DNA from: Halodesulfovibrio spirochaetisodalis
Lineage (GTDB): Bacteria; Desulfobacterota; Desulfovibrionia; Desulfovibrionales; Desulfovibrionaceae
DNA: 64,000 bases
Reading direction: 5' to 3'
Assembly: GCF_001672295.1 (NCBI RefSeq)
Contig: NZ_JXMS01000005.1
Span: forward strand, 62,001-126,000
A program made the translations under genes and the position numbers. Under the pieces are notes generated by a model. That model saw nothing but the letters and a program-made list of their open reading frames with translations, was not told the origin of the DNA and searched no databases. Position 1 is the first letter of the stretch; each line of letters begins with the position of its first letter. Shown here one piece after another: positions 8,369 to 17,512 of the stretch.

Positions 8369-9613
8369 ATGCCCCTCTCCAACCCTGCAACGTATGAGCA
8401 ACTACTGGCTGTTTGCGATTCAATAGCTAAAGGCCATTACGATCAAGCTCGAAACTTGTACACGCTTACCGGAGCAGAAAATAATCCGGCGATGGTATCT
8501 GAACTTGCAGAAGCATTCGGACTTATGCTTGTTAAGCTTGAAGCACGAGAATTTCACTTAGAGCAGATTATCGAAGAACTGACAGCTACCCGCGACAAAC
8601 TGGAGCAGGCACGCGCATTACTGGCAAGTGAAAACACCTCATTAAAACGGGATCTTCAGGAAAAATACCAGCCAGTGAACATCATTGGTGCAAACAGCAA
8701 AATGCAGACAATACTCTCGCAGATTGACCGCGTTGCTGACACACCAGTTACCGTGCTGATAGCCGGAGAAACCGGAGCAGGCAAAGAACTTGTAGCAAAG
8801 ACTCTGCACTACTCAAGCATACGTGCCTCTGGTGCATATGTTGCGCTGAACTGTTCTGCTATCCCTGATACATTGTTGGAAAGTGAACTATTTGGGATTG
8901 AAAAAGGCGTTGCTTCCGGTGTCGGCGAAAGAATAGGCAGATTTGAGCAGGCCGACGGTGGTACTATTTTTCTTGATGAAATCGGTGACATGCCGCTTTC
9001 CAGTCAGGCAAAAATATTGCGCGTTATTGAAAACGGAGAAGTTGAACGAGTGGGGGGCAGAAAAACCATCAAAATCGATACCCGCCTTGTTGCAGCGACT
9101 CACAAAGACTTACGAACGATGGTGGAAGAAGGCACGTTCAGAGAAGATCTTTTTTACAGATTGAACGTCCTGAGACTCGAAATCCCGCCGTTACGCCAGC
9201 GCCCTGACGACATTCCCCTGCTTGTAAAGCATTTTCTTGAAAAATCAGTAGTACGTATGGGACGAGAAATCCGCGGTTTTTCTCAGCAAGCCATGAAAAC
9301 ACTTGTGGATTACAACTGGCCGGGAAACGTCCGTCAACTCGAAAACGAAGTCGCCCGCGCCGTTGTGCTTTCGCAGCATGAAACAATCGAGGTTGCCGAC
9401 CTGTCACCTGAACTGCAACTGGCCGCAGAGCATTTTGAAAAGAAAGCTTCTCTTTCCAATCTTGAACTTATGACACTCAAGGATGCTGAAATTCAGTTGA
9501 TTAAGATTGCGCTGAAGCAAGCAAAAGAGAACAAGTCAGAAGCTGCACGACTTCTGGGAATTTCACGGGAAGGGCTACGCAAAAAGCTTAAACGGCATGG
9601 GATAACGTCCTGA
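8369..9613 (+). CDS. Fis-family AAA+ transcriptional activator lacking the GAFTGA loop
   Basis: 414 residues. An N-terminal region of about 110 residues is helical with a coiled coil (about 65-105) and has no receiver or PAS signature. The AAA+ domain has Walker A GETGAGKE and Walker B GGTIFLDEIGD, and the arginine-finger region [12 protein letters not shown]. At the position of GAFTGA the sequence is GVASGV (residues 180-185). A Fis-type HTH (KSEAARLLGISREGLRKKL) closes the protein. GAFTGA contacts sigma-54 in classical bEBPs, so this one may act differently. It follows the STAS gene, which may be in the same operon. Confidence 0.85.
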   Translation: MPLSNPATYEQLLAVCDSIAKGHYDQARNLYTLTGAENNPAMVSELAEAFGLMLVKLEAREFHLEQIIEELTATRDKLEQARALLASENTSLKRDLQEKYQPVNIIGANSKMQTILSQIDRVADTPVTVLIAGETGAGKELVAKTLHYSSIRASGAYVALNCSAIPDTLLESELFGIEKGVASGVGERIGRFEQADGGTIFLDEIGDMPLSSQAKILRVIENGEVERVGGRKTIKIDTRLVAATHKDLRTMVEEGTFREDLFYRLNVLRLEIPPLRQRPDDIPLLVKHFLEKSVVRMGREIRGFSQQAMKTLVDYNWPGNVRQLENEVARAVVLSQHETIEVADLSPELQLAAEHFEKKASLSNLELMTLKDAEIQLIKIALKQAKENKSEAARLLGISREGLRKKLKRHGITS

Positions 9614-9689
9614 TCCACAATGATAAACAGCGTACTCCCGCTTTTTTCAACGCTCCAGCCAGAGACACATCTCAACCCCGCTAACGCTT

Positions 9690-10310
9690 TCAACTATGCC
9701 CTGAGGCTGCTTCCTCAGCCTTCTTCTGCGCATCTACAAATTGTTGCAACACTTCCAGCGTCTGCCTCACAACGTTTCTAAAAACAACATGATGACCTTG
9801 CGCTATCCGCCCGTCTATCATCATTTTACTTTTGACTGCACTCCGCTCTTCCGTACAAGGTAACACCTTGGCGGAAGACACAGGAACAAGGGTATGTAGC
9901 GGTTTAGGCAATGCAGGCTGATAAGGAGGCATCAATCTCAACGACGAAACGCCCTCCTTCTGTAGATTCTTCATCGTACCTTGCTCTTCTCTCTGCAGAA
10001 GACGCACTGCTGTAGACGCAACTGCGGCATAGCTTGCAGCAAACACGATAGAGGACACTTGATTACTTTTTCCTGCCGTGAAAAATTGAGGCATACTCCT
10101 CTCTGGTTGCACCTTGCGACCTTCTTGCACATTGTCAGATAACGCCATTCTGGAAAAAAGCTGCGCTAATGCTTCCACGTGCGATAACAGCTCACTTGCA
10201 CCGCCAAAATCCATAGGATTGGATGGCGGAGGAAGACAAGGAGACACAGATGATATCAACGTTGCGTCAGCTTCTGTTACTGAATATATTGAAACTACTT
10301 TTTCCTGCAT
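9690..10310 (-). CDS. Unknown protein downstream of LcrH/SycD-type chaperone
   Basis: 206 residues from the ATG at 10310, which has GAGGAA 7 bp upstream; a GTG at 10328 is possible but lacks this. No family is recognised. The sequence is rich in Ser, Ala and Pro, with one moderately hydrophobic stretch (SSIVFAASYAAVASTAV) and a Lys/Glu/Ala-rich C-terminal helix. It lies 21 bp behind a gene for a type III secretion-type chaperone, where a chaperone's secreted client is often found. A secreted substrate is therefore possible, but nothing in the sequence proves it. Confidence 0.6.
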   Translation of the reverse strand: MQEKVVSIYSVTEADATLISSVSPCLPPPSNPMDFGGASELLSHVEALAQLFSRMALSDNVQEGRKVQPERSMPQFFTAGKSNQVSSIVFAASYAAVASTAVRLLQREEQGTMKNLQKEGVSSLRLMPPYQPALPKPLHTLVPVSSAKVLPCTEERSAVKSKMMIDGRIAQGHHVVFRNVVRQTLEVLQQFVDAQKKAEEAASGHS

Positions 10311-10331
10311 GGTATTCCTCACTGGCACTAA

Positions 10332-10814
10332 TTAACCGTAAATCTCTTCAAGCATAATCTCAGCCCGTTTCCGCATAGGGGCATATTGCGGCTTTGTACC
10401 TGCCAGCTCAATAGCCAGACGCAATGCGTTATGTGCAGACTCCACATTGTTTTTCGCCAGCATACATTCTGCAGCATGCAAAAATGGTACGGGGTCATCA
10501 TCTCCCAACCCGCTGGCAATAATATAATACATTCCGGCAAGCTCGTGCTCACCTTTTGCATGAAAGCAGGATGCGATTCCCAAAACGTATTTATACTCTT
10601 TGGGGTTCAACATGGACAAAACACTAAATGTTTTTATGGCACCATCCAGCTGTCCTTCCTGAAGCTGATGATAGGCAACAGCATACATGGCTTCCATCTG
10701 CCCATCTGTAACTCCCAGCTCTTCCTTAAGAATAATATCACCACGCAGTGCACTCTCTGCCAAGGCTCCAACAGCCTGCACCGTAAACGGGACGTCGTCT
10801 ATTGATTGCGTCAT
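10332..10814 (-). CDS. LcrH/SycD-family (type III secretion class II) chaperone
   Basis: 160 residues made of about three TPR-like repeats (MYAVAYHQLQEGQLDGAIKTF, YVLGIASCFHAKGEHELAG, FLHAAECMLAKNNVESAHNAL). Length, the N-terminal helix and repeat spacing match SycD/LcrH chaperones, which bind the translocator proteins of type III secretion systems. GGAGACAGGA precedes the ATG. No injectisome gene lies in the window. A generic TPR protein is the alternative. Confidence 0.75.
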   Translation of the reverse strand: MTQSIDDVPFTVQAVGALAESALRGDIILKEELGVTDGQMEAMYAVAYHQLQEGQLDGAIKTFSVLSMLNPKEYKYVLGIASCFHAKGEHELAGMYYIIASGLGDDDPVPFLHAAECMLAKNNVESAHNALRLAIELAGTKPQYAPMRKRAEIMLEEIYG

Positions 10815-11566
10815 TCCTGTCTCCAGTATTCCATATAATACGCCAGTCCATCTAAACTTATTGTATGAACTGACTATGAAGAATTAGTTACCGTTTGATA
10901 ACAATTCCAATGTACCTATTTTAATTGCAGCAACCGGCTATCTTCTTTCCATCAATTCTATATAGATTTATTCTACCTACCAATAAACATCGCATGTTAC
11001 GTCTTAAAACATATTCCGCCTGCCGAGTAATGGCACTGTTCTGCTCTCTGTGCAGAACACACTTTCTATATTGCCGCTTAAAACATGACACTAGGTTATA
11101 CTATATAGCCACTCTTTATTGTTTTATTTTCTACAGAACCAGACAGAGTACATATTTAAAGAATATTAGCAGGTAGATACATAGCAACACCATGCCTCCT
11201 ACAAGCATACATTTGCCGCAACACGTTCTTGCCGCTGAAAAAACACCGTACTCTATGCATAGGGTTTACCTATATGCAGCACGGAACTGAGTTACGACAT
11301 TATCGAAACTTTACAACGCAATCACCTGCTATAATTATAGAAACATGCCAATTGCTTCTATCTGGTTAATATATTGTTGAAAGAACATTTACGTAGCCAC
11401 TTGCTTACTATATATAAATGGACAGATACGGTATGAATTTGTGTATCAGGAACTGCGTTAGAATATAATTTTTCTACAAATTCCTGCCTTCGTATACTAG
11501 GGGAACTCGAAGGCATACTGCACTCGTTCATAGATAAGCACCGTATGTCTGCAAATGGGAGTTTTA
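10815..11566. other. 750-bp intergenic region
   Basis: AT-rich, with short open frames on both strands but no convincing gene. An inverted repeat GTTCTGC-N7-GCAGAAC lies at 11038-11058 and could be an operator. Nothing else is recognised. Confidence 0.4.
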
Positions 11567-12178
11567 ATGAATAAAGACTGGACACCGGAACAATCAGAAA
11601 AGCGCCGTCTCATACTTGATGCAGCCCGTGAATTGTTTTCTAAAGAGGGTGTAGGCAATGTTTCCATGCGACGCATTGCTGCAAAAGTAAATTACAGTCC
11701 GGCACTCATCTACCGGTACGTAAAAAACAAAGAAGAACTGCTGGACCAGCTCCGCGCAGAAGGCTACCAACTTCTTCTTAACCGGCTATCACGCCTTGAG
11801 GTTAACCCTGACCCTATCCTGCATCTGTCAGATCTGGCCGTAGAATACGGCAGTTTTGGCGTTGACTACTGGGAATACTACGACCTCATGTTCCACATGC
11901 CTATCCAGCTCGCTGAAGACGGAACTGTACCCGTAAAAGGCTATGAGGCCGTACTCGGCATGGTTCGCAATGCTGTGGAACGAGCTATTGATGCCGGGCA
12001 CTTCCCCGACTGTACCGTGGAAGAGGCACTTTTTATGTCATGGTCTCAGATACATGGATTACTCAGCCTCTATATCTCAGGAAGAATGCCATTCCATGTA
12101 GGCGAAGATCGTGCAAAAACGCTTCTTAAGGAAATCCCGCGACACTTCTTACGTATTGTGGGAACCGGCAAAAAATAA
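11567..12178 (+). CDS. TetR/AcrR-family transcriptional regulator
   Basis: 203 residues. The ATG at 11567 has GGGAG 5 bp upstream. The N-terminal HTH reads ILDAARELFSKEG, VSMRRIAAKVNYSPALIYRY, the standard TetR DNA-binding domain (about 12-60). The C-terminal ligand domain (about 80-200) is not assignable to a ligand. It stands alone between two intergenic regions, so its target cannot be told from context. Confidence 0.88.
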   Translation: MNKDWTPEQSEKRRLILDAARELFSKEGVGNVSMRRIAAKVNYSPALIYRYVKNKEELLDQLRAEGYQLLLNRLSRLEVNPDPILHLSDLAVEYGSFGVDYWEYYDLMFHMPIQLAEDGTVPVKGYEAVLGMVRNAVERAIDAGHFPDCTVEEALFMSWSQIHGLLSLYISGRMPFHVGEDRAKTLLKEIPRHFLRIVGTGKK

Positions 12179-12301
12179 CACTAGTTAGCTTTCTATGATA
12201 CATATGCTCCCGTCCGGCCTTTTGCCGGCGCGAACTGTTCAGTTTTTTGCTGAACAGTACACTACTAAACGAGCATGGTATCAGTACTCGCCGTACAATA
12301 A

Positions 12302-12341
12302 AAAATCCGTTGAAGTCTTCTGTAAGACTTCAACGGATTTT
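12302..12341. terminator. Strong bidirectional terminator
   Basis: A perfect 18-bp stem (12302-12319 with 12324-12341) around loop CTGT, with an A-tract and T-tract at its ends. It separates the TetR gene from the convergent DUF4037 gene. A second hairpin with arms ACTGTTCAG/CTGAACAGT lies just upstream at 12234-12258. Confidence 0.88.
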
Positions 12342-12364
12342 ATGTATTCTACGAGCAACCTATG

Positions 12365-13318
12365 CTAACTGCATTGTATGCCGTGCAGCACAGGCAAGTT
12401 TCGAATTTGCGGATTTTCAATCTGACTTTGGATCATTTCCGCCTGAGCCATTAACCAGCTTTCTTTACTCCGGCTAAGCCCTTTTTTCTGTAAAAGAGTC
12501 ATCATATCAACACATACTTCTTCCACAGCTGCTTCTGCAGTTGCAACAATTCCTGCCCCCTGCTGCAAATTGAGCGAAAGAACATTGCTAAGTTTGCCGG
12601 CGATAAGATTGCCATCCGGTAAGTCTTTCATGCCACGAAAGGCCCATTTATAGAACGGCATGTACTTTCCGTGCATGAGGTACAATGCCCCTATTGTAGA
12701 CTCCACAAAACGGGAAGCAGCAAGAAACGCTGCCGCAGTATCATTACGCTTCAGCATGCGAAGCAAGTTATACTGGCCGCTCTGCGCCATTGTTGCAAAA
12801 CGCGCTGCGAGCTTTTTCTTCATGACATCCTGAGGATAAAAGTCCAACAGTGATTGCCTGAACGCGCTGAATTCACCTTCCGGATCAGCAAACACTTCTC
12901 CATTTGTGGCAACTGCAAGAAAATATTCCGGCACGGTGTACCATTGCTGCCAAGTTGAAAGCGGCTGACTGCTGTTTATGAAACGTCTGTAGAACCCTTC
13001 AATGGAAAATAACCCTACACGTCCGTTGCGGAACTTGGGTGCCATACGAACAGGGTATCCTTTGAACGTTGAAGGAAAACGGGCAAAAACAGGTTCTAGA
13101 AGCGGCTCCAACTTTACAGCCATCTGCTCTGGCGCCCAGACACAAATACCTGCTCCCCAGTCATGATCCTGTGAGTATTCATCATCAAAGCCGAAACACT
13201 CTGACCCTTCACCCACAAGCCCTACGGCAAGCTGGTTTACATAACTCGGCAGCTCATTATGAAGTATAGGCGCAGCTATTTCGGCATAAAATTCTCTGGA
13301 TAATGCTAACCCCTGCAT
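12365..13318 (-). CDS. DUF4037 nucleotidyltransferase-like protein
   Basis: 317 residues, GGGAGAG before the ATG. Residues about 35-55 contain GEGSECFGFDDEYSQDHDWG, whose Gly-Ser followed by spaced acidic residues resembles the metal-binding motif of DNA polymerase beta-type nucleotidyltransferases, as in DUF4037 proteins. The C-terminal two-thirds is helical. The substrate is unknown. It lies 23 bp downstream of a DUF4125 gene in the same orientation, a pairing that suggests joint function. Confidence 0.75.
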   Translation of the reverse strand: MQGLALSREFYAEIAAPILHNELPSYVNQLAVGLVGEGSECFGFDDEYSQDHDWGAGICVWAPEQMAVKLEPLLEPVFARFPSTFKGYPVRMAPKFRNGRVGLFSIEGFYRRFINSSQPLSTWQQWYTVPEYFLAVATNGEVFADPEGEFSAFRQSLLDFYPQDVMKKKLAARFATMAQSGQYNLLRMLKRNDTAAAFLAASRFVESTIGALYLMHGKYMPFYKWAFRGMKDLPDGNLIAGKLSNVLSLNLQQGAGIVATAEAAVEEVCVDMMTLLQKKGLSRSKESWLMAQAEMIQSQIENPQIRNLPVLHGIQCS

Positions 13319-13341
13319 GGCTCTCCCTTCTCTATGTAGTC

Positions 13342-13905
13342 CTATTGAAGTTTTTCACGCCTACGTGCTTCTAGCTCTTCAAGTGTGCCCATGCCCATTT
13401 TCTCGTAAAAATTAGCATACCGCTTTCTTGCAAGGTTTTCCCCACGCTGGAGGGCAGCATCAATACACGCCTGATACAGATCAAGGCTCCGCTCTGAGAC
13501 TGTTTCCATTTCTGCCGGAAAATACATATCAAAGCGTGCAAGAGATTGAGGGAACAACAAAGGAAACTCCTTGAGCAGCTGTTCCATCCAGACACGTTCT
13601 GTAACCGTAATTTTGCGCACTTTATCAATATTCGGAGAAACACACGGAATAAGGTTATCCATGCGGGCATATTTCTCCATCATCAGGTTACGTCCTGTGC
13701 GCTCTGCTTCAATAAGATCATCACGATATGACGCAATATATTCATCTGACAGCACAGAAAAAATCATCCAGCGCCACTTGCGGAACATATCCGGATTTTC
13801 CTGACAGGAGGCTGGGCCGCCCATATTTTTTGTGTTCAAGAACATAGCCAGTTCTCGTTCAATAACATCCGCAATACGTTCTTCTCTACCTACATCTTCA
13901 GTCAT
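13342..13905 (-). CDS. DUF4125 family protein
   Basis: 187 residues from the ATG at 13905 (GGAAGG 9 bp upstream; an in-frame GTG at 13911 is less well spaced). The stretch CQENPDMFRKWRWMIFSV, then YARMDNLIPC and the C-terminal RGENLARKRYANFYEKMG are recalled as DUF4125. The protein looks cytoplasmic and helical with several conserved-looking Arg, Trp and Cys residues. Function unknown; first gene of a two-gene unit with the DUF4037 protein. Confidence 0.7.
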   Translation of the reverse strand: MTEDVGREERIADVIERELAMFLNTKNMGGPASCQENPDMFRKWRWMIFSVLSDEYIASYRDDLIEAERTGRNLMMEKYARMDNLIPCVSPNIDKVRKITVTERVWMEQLLKEFPLLFPQSLARFDMYFPAEMETVSERSLDLYQACIDAALQRGENLARKRYANFYEKMGMGTLEELEARRREKLQ

Positions 13906-14249
13906 ATCCACATACCTTCCTGATGATTACCATGACCACACTATGTGTTGTATGCGTACAAGCGTCTGAAACACTTATTAGGAACCCTTACTAACTCAGG
14001 TACACCTAACGACATACATTGTGAAGAGGCCAACGGGAAATAATGATATTTTCATGAACAGGAGCGTAAAAACCACTTAAGCCGGTTCTGCTGCTCAGCA
14101 CACGTAGGAGCAACAAAACCGGCTTAGTCAAACGGGAGTTATGTACGGCATGAACCATGCCACATAAAATATTATAAACTGGTCACAGAAAGTATACGTA
14201 AAACACTTATTCTGTAATGAAAATCTCAATAGCCTTGCAGCGACCTCGT
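13906..14249. other. Intergenic region with a long hairpin
   Basis: A 10-bp stem pairs TAAGCCGGTT (14078-14087) with AACCGGCTTA (14117-14126); the 29-nt apical part can pair further (TGCTC with GAGCA). No T-tract follows, so a small RNA or processing hairpin is as likely as a terminator. No gene is seen. Confidence 0.4.
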
Positions 14250-14987
14250 TTATAATAAAAACTGTGCTGCGCTTCCGGCAATCTTCAAACCAAGAATCGC
14301 CATCAGCACAAAGAAAAATTTTCTGTACGATGCTTCGGAAATATATGCAGAACAATAAATTCCAAGCTTACTGCCGATTACCACAGCCGGTACTGATGCA
14401 GCATAAATCGTCAGAGCATAGGTATCTATATTTCCAACTGCCACTTGAGTGCCTACAATCAACACACCTGTAAGAATAAATCCGGCACTGATAATGGCCT
14501 TAACAGCATTCTTCGGACACCCGCAGTATGCAGTGTATACTGCAAGAGGCGGGCCGTTGAAGCTGAATGCCATTCCAAGAGAACTGGACATTACGCCTGC
14601 CACATATCCCCATGCGGGATTTACTACTCTGTCTTCCTTTGATTTAAAAACCAAACTCCAGATAGCGTAAAAGGCAACAAACGCTCCCATCCCGAACCGA
14701 AGTAATTGTTCGGGGACAAATTGCAGCGCATACGCGCTCAGCACCACTCCGGGTACCGCTCCGATAAGCAGCGGTTTTGTATACTTCCATTCAATGTGCT
14801 TACGGTAAATCCAGCCTGCATGGCAGTTCAGTGTAAGAACAATCATGGTTGCACTTGGTACAAGAACTGACACGTCCATCACATAACTGATGATCGGCAT
14901 CGCAACCATTGCTGCGCCAAATCCGGCAAGGCCGTTAATAAAGCCGCCGACAAACCACCCCATCGCAATAAAAAGAATATGTTCCAT
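14250..14987 (-). CDS. TauE/SafE-family membrane transporter, probable sulfite exporter
   Basis: 245 residues with about eight predicted transmembrane helices. The N-terminal FVGGFINGLAGFGAAMVAMP and internal SLGMAFSFNGPPLAVY are the two half-repeat signatures of TauE/SafE proteins. It is the last gene of the minus-strand isethionate operon, 23 bp after the sigma-54 regulator. Family members near sulfonate-degrading genes are proposed to export sulfite or sulfoacetate. Relief of excess sulfite from isethionate cleavage is inferred. Confidence 0.82.
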   Translation of the reverse strand: MEHILFIAMGWFVGGFINGLAGFGAAMVAMPIISYVMDVSVLVPSATMIVLTLNCHAGWIYRKHIEWKYTKPLLIGAVPGVVLSAYALQFVPEQLLRFGMGAFVAFYAIWSLVFKSKEDRVVNPAWGYVAGVMSSSLGMAFSFNGPPLAVYTAYCGCPKNAVKAIISAGFILTGVLIVGTQVAVGNIDTYALTIYAASVPAVVIGSKLGIYCSAYISEASYRKFFFVLMAILGLKIAGSAAQFLL

Positions 14988-15010
14988 CTCGTGATTATCC
15001 GACAGGAAAA

Positions 15011-16405
15011 CTACTGCTTCATCTTACGGAAAATAGTAGTTCTGTTTACTTTCAGAACTTCGGAAGCTTTGTTGACGGAACCATAGGTATCAAGCGCTTG
15101 CTGAATAACACGTCGTTCAAGCTCTGCCATGATCTCTTTCAACGATTTACCCTGATCTTTGGAATCAAGCTCCACATTCGGCAGACAGTCCATAGGGTGT
15201 CTGGAATTGATGGACGGTGGCAGATCATTTGCGGAAATCTCTGAATGCTCAAGAGTAACCACAAGGCTCTGAACAAGGTTTTCCAATTCACGGATGTTAC
15301 CAGGCCAGCGGTATTTCAACAGCAGCTGCATGGCATCACGGGCGCATGTGATATCTTTCTTATATTTCTCTCCGTAGATAGAGAGGAAATGTTCAACAAG
15401 ACCCGGAATCATTTCTGTACGCTCACGAAGCGGTGGAATATCCACAACAGCAACACGCAGACGGTAGAACAAGTCGCTACGGAAATTCCCTTTGCGGACT
15501 TCTTCTTCAAGATTGCGGTTTGTTGCAGCGATAATGCGAACATCCACTTTTTTCGCAACAGAAGCACCTACTCGGACAACTTCCTGATCCTGCAGAACAC
15601 GCAACAGCTTTGCCTGCATGGAAAGGGGCAATTCACCTATTTCATCAAGAAATACGGTACCGCGGTTCGCCATTTCAAAATGGCCAGGCTTTCCTTTGGA
15701 TGTCGCACCGGTAAATGCGCCAGGAGCATAGCCGAACAGTTCAGATTCAATAAGATTTTCAGAAATACTGCCACAGTCAACCTTCAGAAACATTTCGTCC
15801 CTGCGCGGGCTGCTGTCATGGGCAAGACGCGCAAACCAGTCTTTACCCACACCTGTTTCACCAAGCAAAAGCATGGTGGCGTCAGTTTCGGCAATACGTT
15901 TAATAAGAGAAACAAGCTGCTGCACCTGAGAATCATAGAACATATTATCAGGATTATTATCTGTAGAATCCTGAGAGGTCAGGTGTGCAAGCTGCTTTGA
16001 GAAAAGAGAAATTTGTTCTTTTTGCTGCGCAATCTGCTTACGCATTTGCCCGATAAGGGTAATGTCGCGTGCAAGTGTTACAACAAGGATGAGTTCACCG
16101 TCATCGTCAAAAACAGGAAAGCCGCGTAAAACAAGGCGCTTGCCGGTTTTAAGCTGCTGTACGACGGTTGCGGGCTTACCCGTTTTTACTATCTCTGGGT
16201 TCAGGACTGCATCAAAGATGCCACTGTCTTTCAGGTACCGGACATCCTTACCACGCAATTCACCTTCCGTCAGACCGGTGAGGCGTTCATACATGGAGTT
16301 AACGAACAGCGTCTTGCCGTCCTTATCCGTAATATAGATGCCATCGTCCAATACTTCAAAAACGTGCCGGACAGAGGCTCCGATTTTATCCAGATAGGTA
16401 TCCAT
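15011..16405 (-). CDS. PAS-domain sigma-54-dependent activator of the isethionate locus
   Basis: 464 residues. An N-terminal PAS domain (about 10-120, [17 protein letters not shown]) and a short coiled coil precede the AAA+ domain with Walker [10 protein letters not shown], the intact loop GAFTGA, Walker [11 protein letters not shown], and [12 protein letters not shown] Fis-type HTH ([22 protein letters not shown]) ends the protein. It lies between the activase and exporter genes of the isethionate operon, while sigma-54 promoters precede dctP and islA. It is thus the best candidate for binding the TGTTGCAACA sites between them. What the PAS domain senses is unknown. Confidence 0.88.
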   Translation of the reverse strand: MDTYLDKIGASVRHVFEVLDDGIYITDKDGKTLFVNSMYERLTGLTEGELRGKDVRYLKDSGIFDAVLNPEIVKTGKPATVVQQLKTGKRLVLRGFPVFDDDGELILVVTLARDITLIGQMRKQIAQQKEQISLFSKQLAHLTSQDSTDNNPDNMFYDSQVQQLVSLIKRIAETDATMLLLGETGVGKDWFARLAHDSSPRRDEMFLKVDCGSISENLIESELFGYAPGAFTGATSKGKPGHFEMANRGTVFLDEIGELPLSMQAKLLRVLQDQEVVRVGASVAKKVDVRIIAATNRNLEEEVRKGNFRSDLFYRLRVAVVDIPPLRERTEMIPGLVEHFLSIYGEKYKKDITCARDAMQLLLKYRWPGNIRELENLVQSLVVTLEHSEISANDLPPSINSRHPMDCLPNVELDSKDQGKSLKEIMAELERRVIQQALDTYGSVNKASEVLKVNRTTIFRKMKQ

Positions 16406-16428
16406 ACCCTTCTCCCTGAGATACTGCC

Positions 16429-16470
16429 TGTGCGGGCTGACATTCAGCCCGCATAGACAGGTACTTTAAA
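16429..16470 (-). terminator. Hairpin between islB and the regulator gene
   Basis: TGCGGGCTGA (16431-16440) and TCAGCCCGCA (16444-16453) pair around a 3-nt loop, with CCTGT/ACAGG extending the stem. Only a short TTTTAAA-like tract is near on the minus-strand side, so it may attenuate or stabilise rather than terminate. Confidence 0.45.
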
Positions 16471-16515
16471 ACAGGTTTCCCCCGAAGTGCGAAGGTACTT
16501 TCCTTACATTGAATA

Positions 16516-17430
16516 TTAACCGATTTGCTTAGCAATCTCCACGAGAGGTAAGAACACTTCGTTAGCGAGAGATACTTCGCCCATTGGGTACTCACGACCT
16601 AAGTTCGTGTACTTCTGAGTACCAAGGCGGTGGTATGCGAGCAATTCATATTCAACGTCAAGGTCTTTGATGAAATCAACGATTGCCTGAATGTCTTCAG
16701 GAGTATCATTAAAGCCCGGGATAACCGGTGTGCGAATGCGGATTTTAAGCTTTGGATGAGCTTCGCGCAGCGCTTTAATGTTCTTCAGGAGAAGTTCGTT
16801 GGTTACACCGCAAAATTCTTTGTGCTTCTCAGGATCCATGCTTTTGATGTCCATCATCACGTAGTTCAGGTACTTTCCTGCTTCTACGAGAGTTTCTGTC
16901 TGAACATGACCGCATGTTTCAACTGCTGTTTTAATGTAACGGCGTTTTGCTTCTTTAAGCAAGGCAATAGCAAACTTAGGCTGAGCAAAAGGCTCGCCGC
17001 CACCAAGGGTAAGACCACCACCGGAACGTGCGTAGAACATGGCGTCTTTTTCTACGGAATCGATGGCTTTCTTTACTGTCATCTCTTCACCGTAGCTAAT
17101 CAGTGCGCCAGCAGGACACGCCTCGGCACACGCCATACAGTTAGTGCAGGTATCCCAGTTTACAGCAATTTTATCGTCATCGCCCTGAGTAAGAGAGCCG
17201 GCTGTGCAAACTTCAGCACAGCGCAGGCACTTTGAAAGAGTCAGGCACTTGCCTGAGTTGTAGGCAAGCTCCGGCTTAAACGATTGTGATTCCGGGTTAC
17301 TACACCACTTACAAGAAAGGGGACACCCCTTCAGGAAAACAACTGTGCGAATGCCCGGACCATCATGGACAGAATATTTCTGAATGTTAAAGACTTGACC
17401 AGTTGTTTCTAAAATTTCTTTTTGAGTCAT
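16516..17430 (-). CDS. islB: Radical SAM activating enzyme for the glycyl radical C-S lyase (IslB/IseH-like)
   Basis: 304 residues. The N-terminal radical SAM motif is CPLSCKWC (CxxxCxxC), inside the activase signature SVHDGPGIRTVVFLKGC. An inserted bacterioferredoxin-like region (about 55-100) has two four-Cys clusters, including CTNCMACAEACP. GGGEPFAQP and DIKSMD follow as in other glycyl radical activases. The enzyme uses SAM and [4Fe-4S] clusters to abstract hydrogen from the Gly of its partner. It is in the operon with the TRAP transporter, and the only glycyl radical enzyme nearby is IslA. Confidence 0.88.
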   Translation of the reverse strand: MTQKEILETTGQVFNIQKYSVHDGPGIRTVVFLKGCPLSCKWCSNPESQSFKPELAYNSGKCLTLSKCLRCAEVCTAGSLTQGDDDKIAVNWDTCTNCMACAEACPAGALISYGEEMTVKKAIDSVEKDAMFYARSGGGLTLGGGEPFAQPKFAIALLKEAKRRYIKTAVETCGHVQTETLVEAGKYLNYVMMDIKSMDPEKHKEFCGVTNELLLKNIKALREAHPKLKIRIRTPVIPGFNDTPEDIQAIVDFIKDLDVEYELLAYHRLGTQKYTNLGREYPMGEVSLANEVFLPLVEIAKQIG

Positions 17431-17467
17431 TGTAGTAATCCTGTAATTTAAGCAGTTTGCCCGATTC

Positions 17468-17505
17468 GAAAAAACGGACGCCCGTATAGGCGCACGAGCG
17501 TCCGT
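17468..17505 (-). terminator. Attenuator-like terminator between dctQM and islB
   Basis: ACGGACGC (17474-17481) pairs with GCGTCCGT (17498-17505). On the minus strand the hairpin is followed by TTTTTTCG, so it meets the form of an intrinsic terminator inside the operon and would lower expression of islB and later genes. Confidence 0.65.
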
Positions 17506-17512
17506 CCAAGAG

